From Bacillota bacterium (GTDB lineage: Bacteria; Bacillota; Clostridia; Lachnospirales; Lachnospiraceae), in the NCBI GenBank assembly GCA_023425485.1, contig JAFACO010000435.1:1-29794 (forward strand): 29,794 nucleotides of DNA, written 5' to 3'. The notes under the pieces were generated by a model. It searched no databases and had not been told where the DNA came from. It saw only the letters and a program-made list of their open reading frames with translations. This document shows, in pieces, positions 15,821 to 23,829 of the stretch (positions are counted from its first letter, which is position 1; every line of letters starts with the position of its first letter). The translations under genes and the position numbers were made by a program.

Positions 15821-16138
15821 ATGAGTAAAACGAAAAAGACCGTAATTGTATTAATCCTGCTTTCTGTATTAATTGCATTCGTACCCCTCTTTGCTTTAAA
15901 GGGTGCCGAGTTTGGTGGTTCTGATGATGCAGGCAGTGTAATGATTGAAGAAATTACAGGAAACTATACTCCCTGGTTTACTCCTGTGTTGGAAACGATG
16001 TTAAATGGTGAGCTTCCAGGAGAAGTAGAAAGCTTAATTTTCTGTCTTCAAACAGGAATTGGTGTTGGTATTCTTGCTTTTTGTATGGGACGCCTGGTAG
16101 AACGTAAGAAGTGGACAAAAGGTAAGGAGAACGAGTAA
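15821..16138 (+). CDS. cbiN: ECF cobalt transporter accessory protein
   Basis: A 105-residue CbiN with two membrane helices (about residues 7-26 and 73-92) joined by an extracytoplasmic loop containing FGGSDDAGSVMIEEI and YTPWFTPVLE. The family signatures match: GAEFGGSDD, then the last helix with LQTGIGVGILAFCMG. CbiN is needed for metal loading of CbiM. It begins one base after the cbiM stop, with AAGGAGGT in the end of cbiM. Confidence 0.95.
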   Translation: MSKTKKTVIVLILLSVLIAFVPLFALKGAEFGGSDDAGSVMIEEITGNYTPWFTPVLETMLNGELPGEVESLIFCLQTGIGVGILAFCMGRLVERKKWTKGKENE

Positions 16139-16142
16139 GGAA

Positions 16143-16922
16143 ATGAAGCAGGGAATTCTTATTGTAAGCTTTGGAACCACCTATAAGGAAACCAGAGAAA
16201 AGAATATTGAGAGATTAGCAGCAACAGTCAGGGAGAACTTCCCTGACTGGAGTATTTATCAAGCATATTCCAGTAATAAAGTGAGAAGCATTTTAAAGAC
16301 CCGCGATAATATTGTGGTAAATAGTACCAGGGAAGCGTTAAAGCAGATGAAAGCAGATGGTGTAAATGAGGTTGCGGTTCTTCCCACCCATATTATTGAC
16401 GGAATAGAAAATAACTTAATGAAGCAGGTAATAAAGGCAGAAAGCCATTTATTTCAAAAGGTAAGTATTGCTTCTGCACTTTTGGAAGGTGAGGAGTACT
16501 ATAAACTTATCTCCAAAGCATTATGGCAGGAGATTAATGAATTAGCCCAAGATGATCCGGTTATTTTTATGGGACACGGTTCATCCCATGAAGCAGACGG
16601 TAACTATGAAGTATTAGAAGCAGAGCTTAGAGCAGTGTCAGGAAAAGAAGTATACATAGCAACTGTGGAAGGCAGCACGACAATTGAAGCAGTGGTGGAA
16701 CGGTTAAATGCTGTAAGTACAGTGAAAGGGAGAGTGTTATTACTCCCATTTATGCTTGTGGCGGGAGATCATGCCATTAACGATATGGCAGGGGAGGAGG
16801 ATTCCTTCGCATCATTATTAATAGAAAAGGGTTATCAACCAGAGTGTATTTTAAAAGGAATCGGAGAATATGCGATGATTCGCAATATTTATATTAGGCA
16901 TTTGAGAGAGGCAATAGGTTAA
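16143..16922 (+). CDS. cbiK: sirohydrochlorin cobaltochelatase
   Basis: A 259-residue class-II chelatase that inserts Co2+ into sirohydrochlorin, the committing step of the anaerobic route. It begins GILIVSFGTTYKETR. The three metal-site residues line up with Salmonella CbiK: Glu89 in HIIDGIENN, His145 in FMGHGSSHEADGNYE, and His210 in VAGDHAINDMAGEE (His207 in Salmonella). There is no signal peptide, so it is the cytoplasmic form. It lies four bases after cbiN, which places cobalt import and cobalt insertion side by side. Confidence 0.96.
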   Translation: MKQGILIVSFGTTYKETREKNIERLAATVRENFPDWSIYQAYSSNKVRSILKTRDNIVVNSTREALKQMKADGVNEVAVLPTHIIDGIENNLMKQVIKAESHLFQKVSIASALLEGEEYYKLISKALWQEINELAQDDPVIFMGHGSSHEADGNYEVLEAELRAVSGKEVYIATVEGSTTIEAVVERLNAVSTVKGRVLLLPFMLVAGDHAINDMAGEEDSFASLLIEKGYQPECILKGIGEYAMIRNIYIRHLREAIG

Positions 16923-17120
16923 GGATAAGATAAAGTAATATTAACAATGCAATGGGGCGGATTGAAATTTTACCCTTACGTGGCTAGAAGCTGAAGGAAC
17001 TCTCAGGTTATGTGAAATGAAATAAAGGATACTAACTTCACAGTCAATCTTTTATTATATTGGAAAAAATATTTAAGGTGATTGGAAAAGTACTCCTTGA
17101 TAGAAAGGTTGACAGTAAAT

Positions 17121-17825
17121 ATGAGTGTTATATATGGAGTAGGAGTTGGTCCCGGGGACCCGGAATTATTAACCTTAAAGGCATTACGGTGCATCAAAGA
17201 AAGTGATATTATCATTCTTCCCACCGAATCCCAAGAGGATTGTTATGCTTATCAGATTGTACAAAAGGTATATCCGGAAATTGTTGATAAAGAAATCATT
17301 TGTATGCCCTTCCCAATGATTATGAATAAAGCAGAGTTAAAGAAGGTGCATGATAAGATTTATAAAAGTGTTAATCTGCTTTTAGAACAGAATAAAACCA
17401 TTGCATTCCTCGTTATTGGTGATCCTACGGTATATTCGACTTACAGCTATATTCATAACAGAGTTATTGCGAATCAAGGAAATGCTGTCCTTATAAATGG
17501 AATTCCTTCGTTTTGTGCTACAGCAGCGGTTCTTGGTGTTTCTTTGGCGGATAATAAGGAGGAAATACACATCATACCTGGCTGTTATGATATTGACCAT
17601 ACCTTGGAATTACCGGGAACTAAAGTTTATATGAAATCTGGCAGTAAGCTGAGTGATTTAAAACAGGCGTTGTCGGACCACGAAAGAGTGAATGATCTTG
17701 AGGTGTTTGCAGTATCTAACTGCGGTATGGAGAACGAGAAGGTCTTTATTGGACTCGAGGAGTTAAATCCAGAGAGTGGCTATCTTACGGTAGTTGTTGT
17801 AAAGGAAAAAAGGAAGGGAATCTGA
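17121..17825 (+). CDS. cbiL: cobalt-factor II / precorrin-2 C20-methyltransferase
   Basis: A 234-residue SAM-dependent methylase of the CobI/CbiL type that methylates C20 after cobalt insertion. Landmarks: VIYGVGVGPGDPELLTLKAL at the start, SDIIILPT, CMPFPM, VIGDPTVYSTYSYI, and INGIPSFCATAAVLGVSLADN. I chose ATG 17121, where family homology begins; an in-frame TTG at 17082 would add 13 non-conserved residues. The nearest ribosome site, AAAGG, is about 13 nt away, longer than usual. A 198-bp gap separates it from cbiK; I see no promoter or riboswitch there that I trust. Confidence 0.93.
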   Translation: MSVIYGVGVGPGDPELLTLKALRCIKESDIIILPTESQEDCYAYQIVQKVYPEIVDKEIICMPFPMIMNKAELKKVHDKIYKSVNLLLEQNKTIAFLVIGDPTVYSTYSYIHNRVIANQGNAVLINGIPSFCATAAVLGVSLADNKEEIHIIPGCYDIDHTLELPGTKVYMKSGSKLSDLKQALSDHERVNDLEVFAVSNCGMENEKVFIGLEELNPESGYLTVVVVKEKRKGI

Positions 17826-17863
17826 GAACCAAAAGTTTGCAAGTACTAAGAAAGGCTGAAAAA

Positions 17864-19231
17864 ATGAAATTACCAAGAATTATGATTAGCGGAGCCTCCA
17901 GCGGGAGCGGAAAGACAATGGTTACCTGTGGATTATTGCAGGCATTCCTTAATCGTGGACTTCAGCCAGCTGCCTTCAAGTGTGGACCCGATTACATAGA
18001 CCCAATGTTTCATTCTAAGATAATTGGAGCGAAATCCAGGAATTTGGATAGTTATTTTACAGATGAGAATACCACCAGATATTTATTTGCCAGAGCAGCA
18101 AACCATGCAGATATATCAGTAATGGAAGGTGTCATGGGCTTTTATGATGGAATCTCGGTATCGGATAAAGCCTCCTCCTACGAACTTAGTAAAATCACAG
18201 AGACTCCGGTAATTCTTGTAGTAAATTGCCAGGGAATTAGTGGGTCTATCTTAGCAGTGATTAAGGGATTTTTAACCTTGAGATTAGATAATCAGATAAA
18301 AGGAGTTCTTTTAAACCAGATTTCAGAGCAATTGTATCCGTTGATGAAAGAACAGATTGAGTCGGAATTGCAGGTTAAGGTGTTTGGTTATATACCTGCA
18401 GTAAAAAACCTAATGATTGAAAGCAGACACTTGGGACTTATTCGACCGGAAGAAGTCGAAGATTATCATAGAAAACTGAATGAACTTGCAGCACAATTTG
18501 AAAAGACAATTGATATAAATGAACTTCTGCAGCTTGCTGAAAGTACTAAGGAGCTTAGCGTTCAAGCCCCTTCACTTCCAAAGTTAGTGAAGAGTGTACG
18601 GATTGCGGTAGCCAGGGATGAAGCCTTTTGTTTCTACTATGAAGATAATCTCCAGCTCTTAAGGGATATGGGAGCTGAATTGATAGAATTTTCTCCCATA
18701 AGAGATAGTGAGCTGCCAATAGGTTCACAGGGATTAATTCTGGGTGGCGGATATCCTGAATTGTATGCGGAAGCCTTAAGTAACAATACTTTAATGAGAG
18801 AAGCGGTTAGAACGGTACTTGGGAAGGGAATACCCTGTATTGCAGAATGCGGAGGCTTCATGTATCTTCACCGTAATATAGAGGATATGAGAGGACAAAC
18901 GTTTCCTATGGTAGGAAGTATTGAGGGTAATATCTATAAAACGAACCGCCTTAATCGATTTGGTTATATCGAACTGACTGCAGTTAGGGAGCAGATGCTT
19001 TTAACCAAGGACGAAGCGATACGTGGGCACGAATTTCATTACTTTGAAAGCACTTTACTGGGAGAGGACTATAAAGCTAAGAAGCCACTACGAGGTACGG
19101 AATGGAATTGTATTCATGGCGGGGAACATCAGATGTTGGGTTTTCCACACTTATATTATTATTCCAATCCTAGGGTAGCTTACCGGTTCTTATTAAAATG
19201 TAAAGAATGGAATGAGGTAGAAATCATTTAA
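17864..19231 (+). CDS. cbiA: cobyrinate a,c-diamide synthase
   Basis: A 455-residue glutamine-dependent amidotransferase that amidates the a and c carboxylates of cobyrinate using ATP. The N-terminal dethiobiotin-synthetase-like domain has the P-loop-type ISGASSGSGKTMVTCGLL, the KCGPDYIDPMFH block and VMEGVMGFYDG. The C-terminal class-I glutaminase-like domain has LILGGGYPELYAEAL, the nucleophile Cys329 in IAECGGFMYL and a RGHEFHYFES block. ATG 17864 follows AAAGGCTGAAAA; an upstream in-frame TTG at 17837 is less likely. It lies about 40 bp after cbiL. Confidence 0.95.
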   Translation: MKLPRIMISGASSGSGKTMVTCGLLQAFLNRGLQPAAFKCGPDYIDPMFHSKIIGAKSRNLDSYFTDENTTRYLFARAANHADISVMEGVMGFYDGISVSDKASSYELSKITETPVILVVNCQGISGSILAVIKGFLTLRLDNQIKGVLLNQISEQLYPLMKEQIESELQVKVFGYIPAVKNLMIESRHLGLIRPEEVEDYHRKLNELAAQFEKTIDINELLQLAESTKELSVQAPSLPKLVKSVRIAVARDEAFCFYYEDNLQLLRDMGAELIEFSPIRDSELPIGSQGLILGGGYPELYAEALSNNTLMREAVRTVLGKGIPCIAECGGFMYLHRNIEDMRGQTFPMVGSIEGNIYKTNRLNRFGYIELTAVREQMLLTKDEAIRGHEFHYFESTLLGEDYKAKKPLRGTEWNCIHGGEHQMLGFPHLYYYSNPRVAYRFLLKCKEWNEVEII

Positions 19232-19247
19232 TTAAGGGGATAGCTGC

Positions 19248-20297
19248 ATGAAATATGAAAAAGCGATAGATCTAATTGAAGCTCTTGATGAGGAAGCAAT
19301 GCTTCACTGCGCAAAACGTTGGGACAGTATAGCAAAACCCTTACATAGTCTTGGTAAACTTGAAGATGCCATTATCCAGATTGCTGGAATTACTGGCGAT
19401 ACGCACATTGAATTGAAGAAAAAAGTACTTGTGATACTATGTGCAGATAATGGCGTTGTAGCGGAAGGCGTTACTCAGGCAACCAGCGAAGTAACTGCAA
19501 TTGTTGCAGAGAATTTCCTAAGTTTGAACTCCTGTGCCTGTGTTATGGCAAAGCAAATAGGCGCTGAGGTTATCCCAATTGATATTGGTATGAATCGTGA
19601 TACAAAATTACCGATGGATAAAAAGATAGCTTACGGTACAAAGAGTATTTTGCAAGGACCTGCGATGACAAGACAACAAGCCCTGCAGGCAATCGAAGTT
19701 GGGATTAACACGGTACTTGAATTGAAGGAACAGAATTATAATATCATTGCGACCGGAGAAATGGGGATTGGAAATACCACTACCAGCAGTGCAGTTGCGT
19801 CCGTTCTGCTGGATCTTCCCGTGGAAAGTGTAACCGGAAAAGGCGCAGGCTTATCCGATATTGGTTTGTCTAAAAAAATTGAAGTTATAAAAGGTGCAAT
19901 TGCAATGAATAAGCCGGACAAAAATGATCCGATTGAGGTCCTTGCAAAACTCGGAGGTTATGATATCGCCGGGATGGTCGGATTATATCTGGGAGGTGCT
20001 GTTGCAAAAATCCCTGTAATTGTTGATGGCTTTATATCTGCGGTGGCGGCTTTGCTTGCTATCCGCATCAATCCCAAAGTTCATGATTATATTCTGGCTT
20101 CCCACGTGTCTAAGGAGAAAGCAGGGAGACTATTACTGGAGGCCATTGATAAGGAAGCTCTTCTAACCTGTGACATGTGCTTGGGCGAGGGTACCGGTGC
20201 CATTGCATTATTACCATTACTTAATATGGGAGTGGCCGTTTATAATCAGATGAGCACCTTTGAACAAATTGAGGTAGAAGCCTACCAGCCCCTATAA
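19248..20297 (+). CDS. cobT: nicotinate-nucleotide:dimethylbenzimidazole phosphoribosyltransferase
   Basis: A 349-residue CobT that activates the lower-ligand base by transferring phosphoribose from nicotinate mononucleotide, giving alpha-ribazole phosphate. Landmarks: RWDSIAKPLHSLGKLE, VILCADNGVVAEGVTQ, GEMGIGNTTTSSAV, the glycine-rich GKGAGLSD, PVIVDGFISAVAAL and the catalytic glutamate Glu314 in LGEGTGAIALLPLL (Glu317 in Salmonella). The start follows AAGGGGATAGC. No gene for making a lower-ligand base lies in the window, so the base is made elsewhere or salvaged. Confidence 0.96.
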   Translation: MKYEKAIDLIEALDEEAMLHCAKRWDSIAKPLHSLGKLEDAIIQIAGITGDTHIELKKKVLVILCADNGVVAEGVTQATSEVTAIVAENFLSLNSCACVMAKQIGAEVIPIDIGMNRDTKLPMDKKIAYGTKSILQGPAMTRQQALQAIEVGINTVLELKEQNYNIIATGEMGIGNTTTSSAVASVLLDLPVESVTGKGAGLSDIGLSKKIEVIKGAIAMNKPDKNDPIEVLAKLGGYDIAGMVGLYLGGAVAKIPVIVDGFISAVAALLAIRINPKVHDYILASHVSKEKAGRLLLEAIDKEALLTCDMCLGEGTGAIALLPLLNMGVAVYNQMSTFEQIEVEAYQPL

Positions 20298-20306
20298 GCA
20301 ATACTA

Positions 20307-20365
20307 ATAATAAAGTAAATTTTGAGATATACGGAAGATATGTGGTGTTATTTTACTTTTATTAT
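20307..20365. repeat. AT-rich inverted repeat between cobT and cobU
   Basis: ATAATAAAGTAAA (20307-20319) can pair with TTTTACTTTTATTAT (20351-20365) with one bulge, over a 31-base loop. It lies just after cobT and just before the cobU ribosome site. It is not followed by a T-run, and its base composition makes chance pairing quite possible. Confidence 0.35.
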
Positions 20366-20385
20366 GAAAAAAGAGAGGACGTTGT

Positions 20386-20922
20386 ATGTTAACAGTCATC
20401 ATTGGAGGAAGTGGGAGTGGTAAGTCTGAATACGCAGAGGAGTTTCTGTATAAGACCTATAATTCTCAAAAGGGTACAGAACATAAATCCAGTTTATGCT
20501 ATATTGCCACCCTGCAACCCTTTGGTAAAGAAATGGAGCAAAAAATAAAAAGGCATCAACTTATGAGACAGGAAAAGAATTTCACAACGTTAGAGTATTA
20601 TACAGGACTTGCAGATATTAGTTTACCGGAGAATGCATTTGTCTTAGTGGAATGTATGTCAAATCTGGTGGCAAACGAAATGTTCTCAGAACAGGGAGCA
20701 AAGGAAAATACTCTGGAAGAGGTCTTAAAGGGGGTTGAAGCTCTTTCGCAACAAGCGACAGAGCTTGTAATCGTTACCAACAATGTGTTTGAGGACGGTT
20801 ATAACTATGATAAGTCAACAATGGAATACCTGCGAGTCCTTGGTAAAATAAATATTAGTATTAGTACTCAAGCAGATCGGATAATTGAAGTAGTGCACGG
20901 AATACCCCTGATCTTAGAATAG
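20386..20922 (+). CDS. cobU: adenosylcobinamide kinase / adenosylcobinamide-phosphate guanylyltransferase
   Basis: A 178-residue CobU that phosphorylates adenosylcobinamide and then links it to GMP. The P-loop GGSGSGKS (7-14) is canonical. The RHQLMR segment carries His57, at the place of the guanylylated His in the KR-H-x-x-R motif. VLVECMSNLVANEMF is the acidic block before the C-terminal part. The C-terminus (TNNVFEDGYNYDKSTMEYLRVLGKIN, then AD.IIEVVHGIP) departs from the TNEVG.GIVP form of enterobacterial CobU and is the clostridial variant. A second, shorter CobU-like gene lies at 21806. The start follows GAGAGGACG. Confidence 0.9.
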   Translation: MLTVIIGGSGSGKSEYAEEFLYKTYNSQKGTEHKSSLCYIATLQPFGKEMEQKIKRHQLMRQEKNFTTLEYYTGLADISLPENAFVLVECMSNLVANEMFSEQGAKENTLEEVLKGVEALSQQATELVIVTNNVFEDGYNYDKSTMEYLRVLGKINISISTQADRIIEVVHGIPLILE

Positions 20923-21047
20923 TAGCTATACTCCAAAGGCCCTAAAGGCTGAAGGTCGTTCTAATATATGCTCATTGATATTCATGAGCACGGTATACGA
21001 AATGCTTATACTATTTTTTTAGAGGAGATTACTGAAAGGAATAAATT

Positions 21048-21815
21048 ATGAAGCAGATAATTAATAGCCTGATGATGGCCTTTGCCATGTATTCTAAGTT
21101 ACCGATGCCGCGCGTTGATTGGACGAAAGAGAATATGAGGTATGTAATGTGCTTTTTCCCTTTGGTAGGTGTTGTAATTGGTGGAGTAATCTATCTTTGG
21201 AGTATTCTTGGAGAGAGTATGGCAATGAGCACGGTTTTTCTTACAGTGGTATTTATACTAATTCCACTATTCCTTACCGGTGGAATTCATATGGATGGGT
21301 TCATGGATACCACGGATGCGCTTAGTTCCTACCAGCCGAAGGAGAAGAAGCTGGAAATACTGAAAGATCCTAATTCGGGTGCTTTTGCAGTAATTGCTTG
21401 TGTGGGATATTACCTGTTAACTTTTGGTGTGTGGTTTGAAGTATCCCAAGAAACTTTACCGTTTTTATGCATCGGTTTCTTGCTCTCACGGACATTGAGC
21501 GGATTATCCGTAGTAACCTTCCCCTTGGCAAAGAACAGTGGTCTGGCTGCCGCCTTCTCAAACGAAGCGAATAAGGCACTTACAAAACGAGTAATGATAC
21601 TTTATATACTTCTATCTGCTGCCACCATGTTACTTCTTAACTGGAAGTTAGGTATCATCTGTCTGATGAGTGCATTCTTAACCTATTTTTATTATCGGAA
21701 GAAAGCAATAAAGGAATTCGGAGGAATTACTGGAGATCTGGCAGGGTATTTTCTACAGCTTTGTGAGCTAGTCATGGCACTTGGAGTAATAATAGGAGGT
21801 AAAATATGTGGCTAA
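21048..21815 (+). CDS. cobS: adenosylcobinamide-GDP ribazoletransferase (cobalamin synthase)
   Basis: A 255-residue integral membrane protein with about six helices that joins adenosylcobinamide-GDP to alpha-ribazole (phosphate). The active-site motif GGIHMDGFMDTTDALSS lies at about residues 78-94, followed by KLEILKDPNSGAFAVIA, both diagnostic of CobS. Near the C-terminus, KEFGGITGDLAGYFLQLCEL is the second conserved block. The N-terminus, with FAMYSKLPMPRVDW, is typical. The start follows AAAGGAATAAATT. The last 10 bases overlap the next gene. Confidence 0.96.
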   Translation: MKQIINSLMMAFAMYSKLPMPRVDWTKENMRYVMCFFPLVGVVIGGVIYLWSILGESMAMSTVFLTVVFILIPLFLTGGIHMDGFMDTTDALSSYQPKEKKLEILKDPNSGAFAVIACVGYYLLTFGVWFEVSQETLPFLCIGFLLSRTLSGLSVVTFPLAKNSGLAAAFSNEANKALTKRVMILYILLSAATMLLLNWKLGIICLMSAFLTYFYYRKKAIKEFGGITGDLAGYFLQLCELVMALGVIIGGKICG

Positions 21816-22192
21816 TCAGCGGCGGTGCTTATCAAGGGAAACTTTCTTATGCATTGGAGTATACAGGATTAAAAATAGATGATGCAGCAGATGGCAAAGT
21901 GTGCAGTCTGCAGGAATTATATGAAAAACCAATTATGAATCAGTTTCATCTATGGATTGACCGAATGTTAAGAGAAGAGAAGGATGTGTATCCTCTGGTT
22001 GAGGATATTTTGCAGCACAATCCTGAAATTGTAATTATTACAAATGAATTAGGCTGTGGTATTGTACCAATGGAGGCTTATGACCGCAGCTACAGAGAAC
22101 TTGTGGGCAGAGTATGCTGCAAATTAGCAAAGGATGCCAGGGAGGTACACCGTGTTTTCTGTGGGATTGGAACGGTGATAAAGCATGATTAG
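21806..22192 (+). CDS. short CobU-like protein with degenerate P-loop
   Basis: A 128-residue protein related to the two ends of CobU. The N-terminal GGAYQGKLS (6-14) mirrors the CobU P-loop GGARSGKS, but the Ser/Thr after the lysine is Leu. The C-terminal half matches classical CobU: IVIITNELGCGIVPMEAYDRSYRELVGRVCCKLA, then VHRVFCGIGTVIK. The middle of CobU, about 50 residues including the guanylylated His region, is missing. The gene overlaps cobS by 10 bp and the phosphatase by 8 bp, with a strong TAGGAGG, so it is a real translated gene. Small CobU-like genes are probably a recurrent clostridial form. Whether it is catalytic, or a partner of the full CobU at 20386, is unknown. Confidence 0.75.
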   Translation: MWLISGGAYQGKLSYALEYTGLKIDDAADGKVCSLQELYEKPIMNQFHLWIDRMLREEKDVYPLVEDILQHNPEIVIITNELGCGIVPMEAYDRSYRELVGRVCCKLAKDAREVHRVFCGIGTVIKHD

Positions 22193-22763
22193 GTTGGTGC
22201 TGCTTCGTCATTTTGCCACCTTGGGTAATTTACAGAAAAGATATATTGGTACTACGGATGAACCTTTATGCGAAGAAGGAAGAAAAGCTTCGAAAAAGAT
22301 AAGCTATCCTAAGGTCGATACGGTATTAACCAGCCCGCTGACTCGATGTCGGGAAACGGCAGGATTGATATACCCACAGCTTAGCCCGATTGTTTGTGAT
22401 GGCTTTCGAGAGTGTGACTTTGGAGAGTTTGAAAATAAAAACTATATGGAACTGACGAACAATCCAAAATATCAGGCCTGGCTGGACAGTAATGGAACAC
22501 TTTCCTTTCCCAATGGAGAAGGAGTGGAAGAGTTTAAGGGACGAACGCTTTTGGAGTTTGAGAGGAGGATGGAACTTTATAGTTCAAAAGATAATATCAC
22601 AGTCGCACTGGTGGTTCATGGTGGAACCATTATGAGCATCCTGGAGAAATATGCATATCCAAAGGAAGAATTCTATCACTGGCAGGTGAAGAATGGCTGT
22701 GGTTATAGTGCAGATTATGATGAGAAGAAAGGGAGAATTATAAATATATGCAATATTCCTTGA
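22185..22763 (+). CDS. cobC: histidine phosphatase family, probable alpha-ribazole phosphatase
   Basis: A 192-residue histidine phosphatase that probably dephosphorylates alpha-ribazole phosphate (or adenosylcobalamin phosphate). The phosphate pocket is present: LLRHFAT with His9, TSPLTRCRETA, an acidic RECDFGEFENK block and VVHGGTIM with the second His145. The first motif reads RHF where RHG is usual. The position between cobS and cbiB supports CobC rather than a phosphoglycerate mutase. The start is set by the 8-bp overlap with the previous gene; no strong ribosome site, so coupled translation is likely. Confidence 0.88.
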   Translation: MIRLVLLRHFATLGNLQKRYIGTTDEPLCEEGRKASKKISYPKVDTVLTSPLTRCRETAGLIYPQLSPIVCDGFRECDFGEFENKNYMELTNNPKYQAWLDSNGTLSFPNGEGVEEFKGRTLLEFERRMELYSSKDNITVALVVHGGTIMSILEKYAYPKEEFYHWQVKNGCGYSADYDEKKGRIINICNIP

Positions 22764-23719
22764 TCGCATTATTTTGTGGCTACCTGCTGGATCTGATAGT
22801 AGGTGATCCTCATTGGCTATGGCACCCGGTTCGGGGGATTGGTAACCTGATCAGCAGTTCAGAAAAACTTCTCCGCAGGATATTTCCGAAAACCCAAAAA
22901 GGAGAATTATTAGCAGGAGGATTGCTGGTGGCAATTGTAATTACGATTTCGGTGGCAGTACCGGGCCTTCTTTTATTTTTACTGTTTCGTTGGAATGTAT
23001 ATGCCGGAATTTGTGCCGAAATTATTATGTGCGGTCAGCTGCTCGCGACGAAGTCACTTAAGGTTGAAAGTATGAAGGTACACGATGCCCTCATAAAAGG
23101 TGATGTTGAAGGGGGAAGATGGGCGGTTTCCATGATTGTTGGAAGAGATACCAAGAACCTGACCCAGGAGGGGATTGTCAAGGCTGCAGTGGAAACTGTA
23201 GCAGAGAATACCTCAGATGGCAGCATTGCACCAATATTCTATATGGCAATTGGAGGACCAATCTTTGGGTTTCTATATAAAGCGGTAAACACCATGGACT
23301 CTATGGTTGGATATAAGAATGATAAATATATTTATTTTGGAAGGGCGGCAGCAAAATTGGATGATTATCTTAATTATATTCCCGCAAGATTATCAGCATA
23401 TCTTATGATAATTGCAGCAGCAATCAAGCGGTATCATCCAAGGAATGCTTTTAACATTTATCGAAGAGACAGATATAATCATGCAAGCCCTAATTCTGCC
23501 CATACAGAAGCAGTTACAGCTGGCGCATTACAGGTACAGCTTGCAGGGGATGCCTATTATTTTGGAGCTCTGTATCATAAAAAAACAATTGGTGATGCTA
23601 TTAGGCCAATAGAAGTAATGGATATTAAAAGAGCCAATGAGCTGCTGTACTGGACAGCCTTTCTTGGCATTCTTCTGTTTGGTGGTTTAAAATTTCTAGT
23701 ACTTTGCTTCCTGTTGTAA
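22748..23719 (+). CDS. cbiB: adenosylcobinamide-phosphate synthase
   Basis: A 323-residue membrane protein that attaches aminopropanol phosphate to adenosylcobyric acid. It begins with a hydrophobic stretch and the diagnostic LDLIVGDPHWLWHPVRGIGNLI, then SMIVGRDTKNL, AAVETVAENTSDGSIAPIFYMAIGG, KAVNTMDSMVGYKNDKYIYFGRAAAKLDDYLNYIPARLSA, and HASPNSAHTEAVTAGAL, all CbiB signatures. It overlaps the phosphatase gene by 16 bp, with a GGGAG ribosome site inside that gene. The C-terminus ends in a hydrophobic helix. Confidence 0.96.
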   Translation: MQYSLIALFCGYLLDLIVGDPHWLWHPVRGIGNLISSSEKLLRRIFPKTQKGELLAGGLLVAIVITISVAVPGLLLFLLFRWNVYAGICAEIIMCGQLLATKSLKVESMKVHDALIKGDVEGGRWAVSMIVGRDTKNLTQEGIVKAAVETVAENTSDGSIAPIFYMAIGGPIFGFLYKAVNTMDSMVGYKNDKYIYFGRAAAKLDDYLNYIPARLSAYLMIIAAAIKRYHPRNAFNIYRRDRYNHASPNSAHTEAVTAGALQVQLAGDAYYFGALYHKKTIGDAIRPIEVMDIKRANELLYWTAFLGILLFGGLKFLVLCFLL

Positions 23720-23783
23720 AACTCCATTTAAAACTGACAGGGTGATTTGTGTGAAATATAAATTACTTACATATAACTTTGTG

Positions 23784-23805
23784 CCTGCAGCTTAAAGTTT
23801 GCAGG
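23784..23805. repeat. small hairpin upstream of cobD
   Basis: CCTGCA (23784-23789) pairs with TGCAGG (23800-23805) over a 10-base loop with no T-run. It lies in the 110-bp gap between cbiB and the preferred cobD start and is probably too weak for a terminator. Confidence 0.3.
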
Positions 23806-23829
23806 TATGGTGAAAGGCTTGGTATATAT

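Noticed and set aside
16923..17120. Possible second B12 riboswitch before cbiL
   Set aside because: The gap has no B12 box and none of the conserved core strands found at 6428-6605.
20960..21030. Short hairpins in the cobU-cobS gap, one ending in a T-rich stretch
   Set aside because: The stems are short (5-7 bp) and AT-rich; the T-run belongs to a 5-bp stem, too weak to call a terminator.
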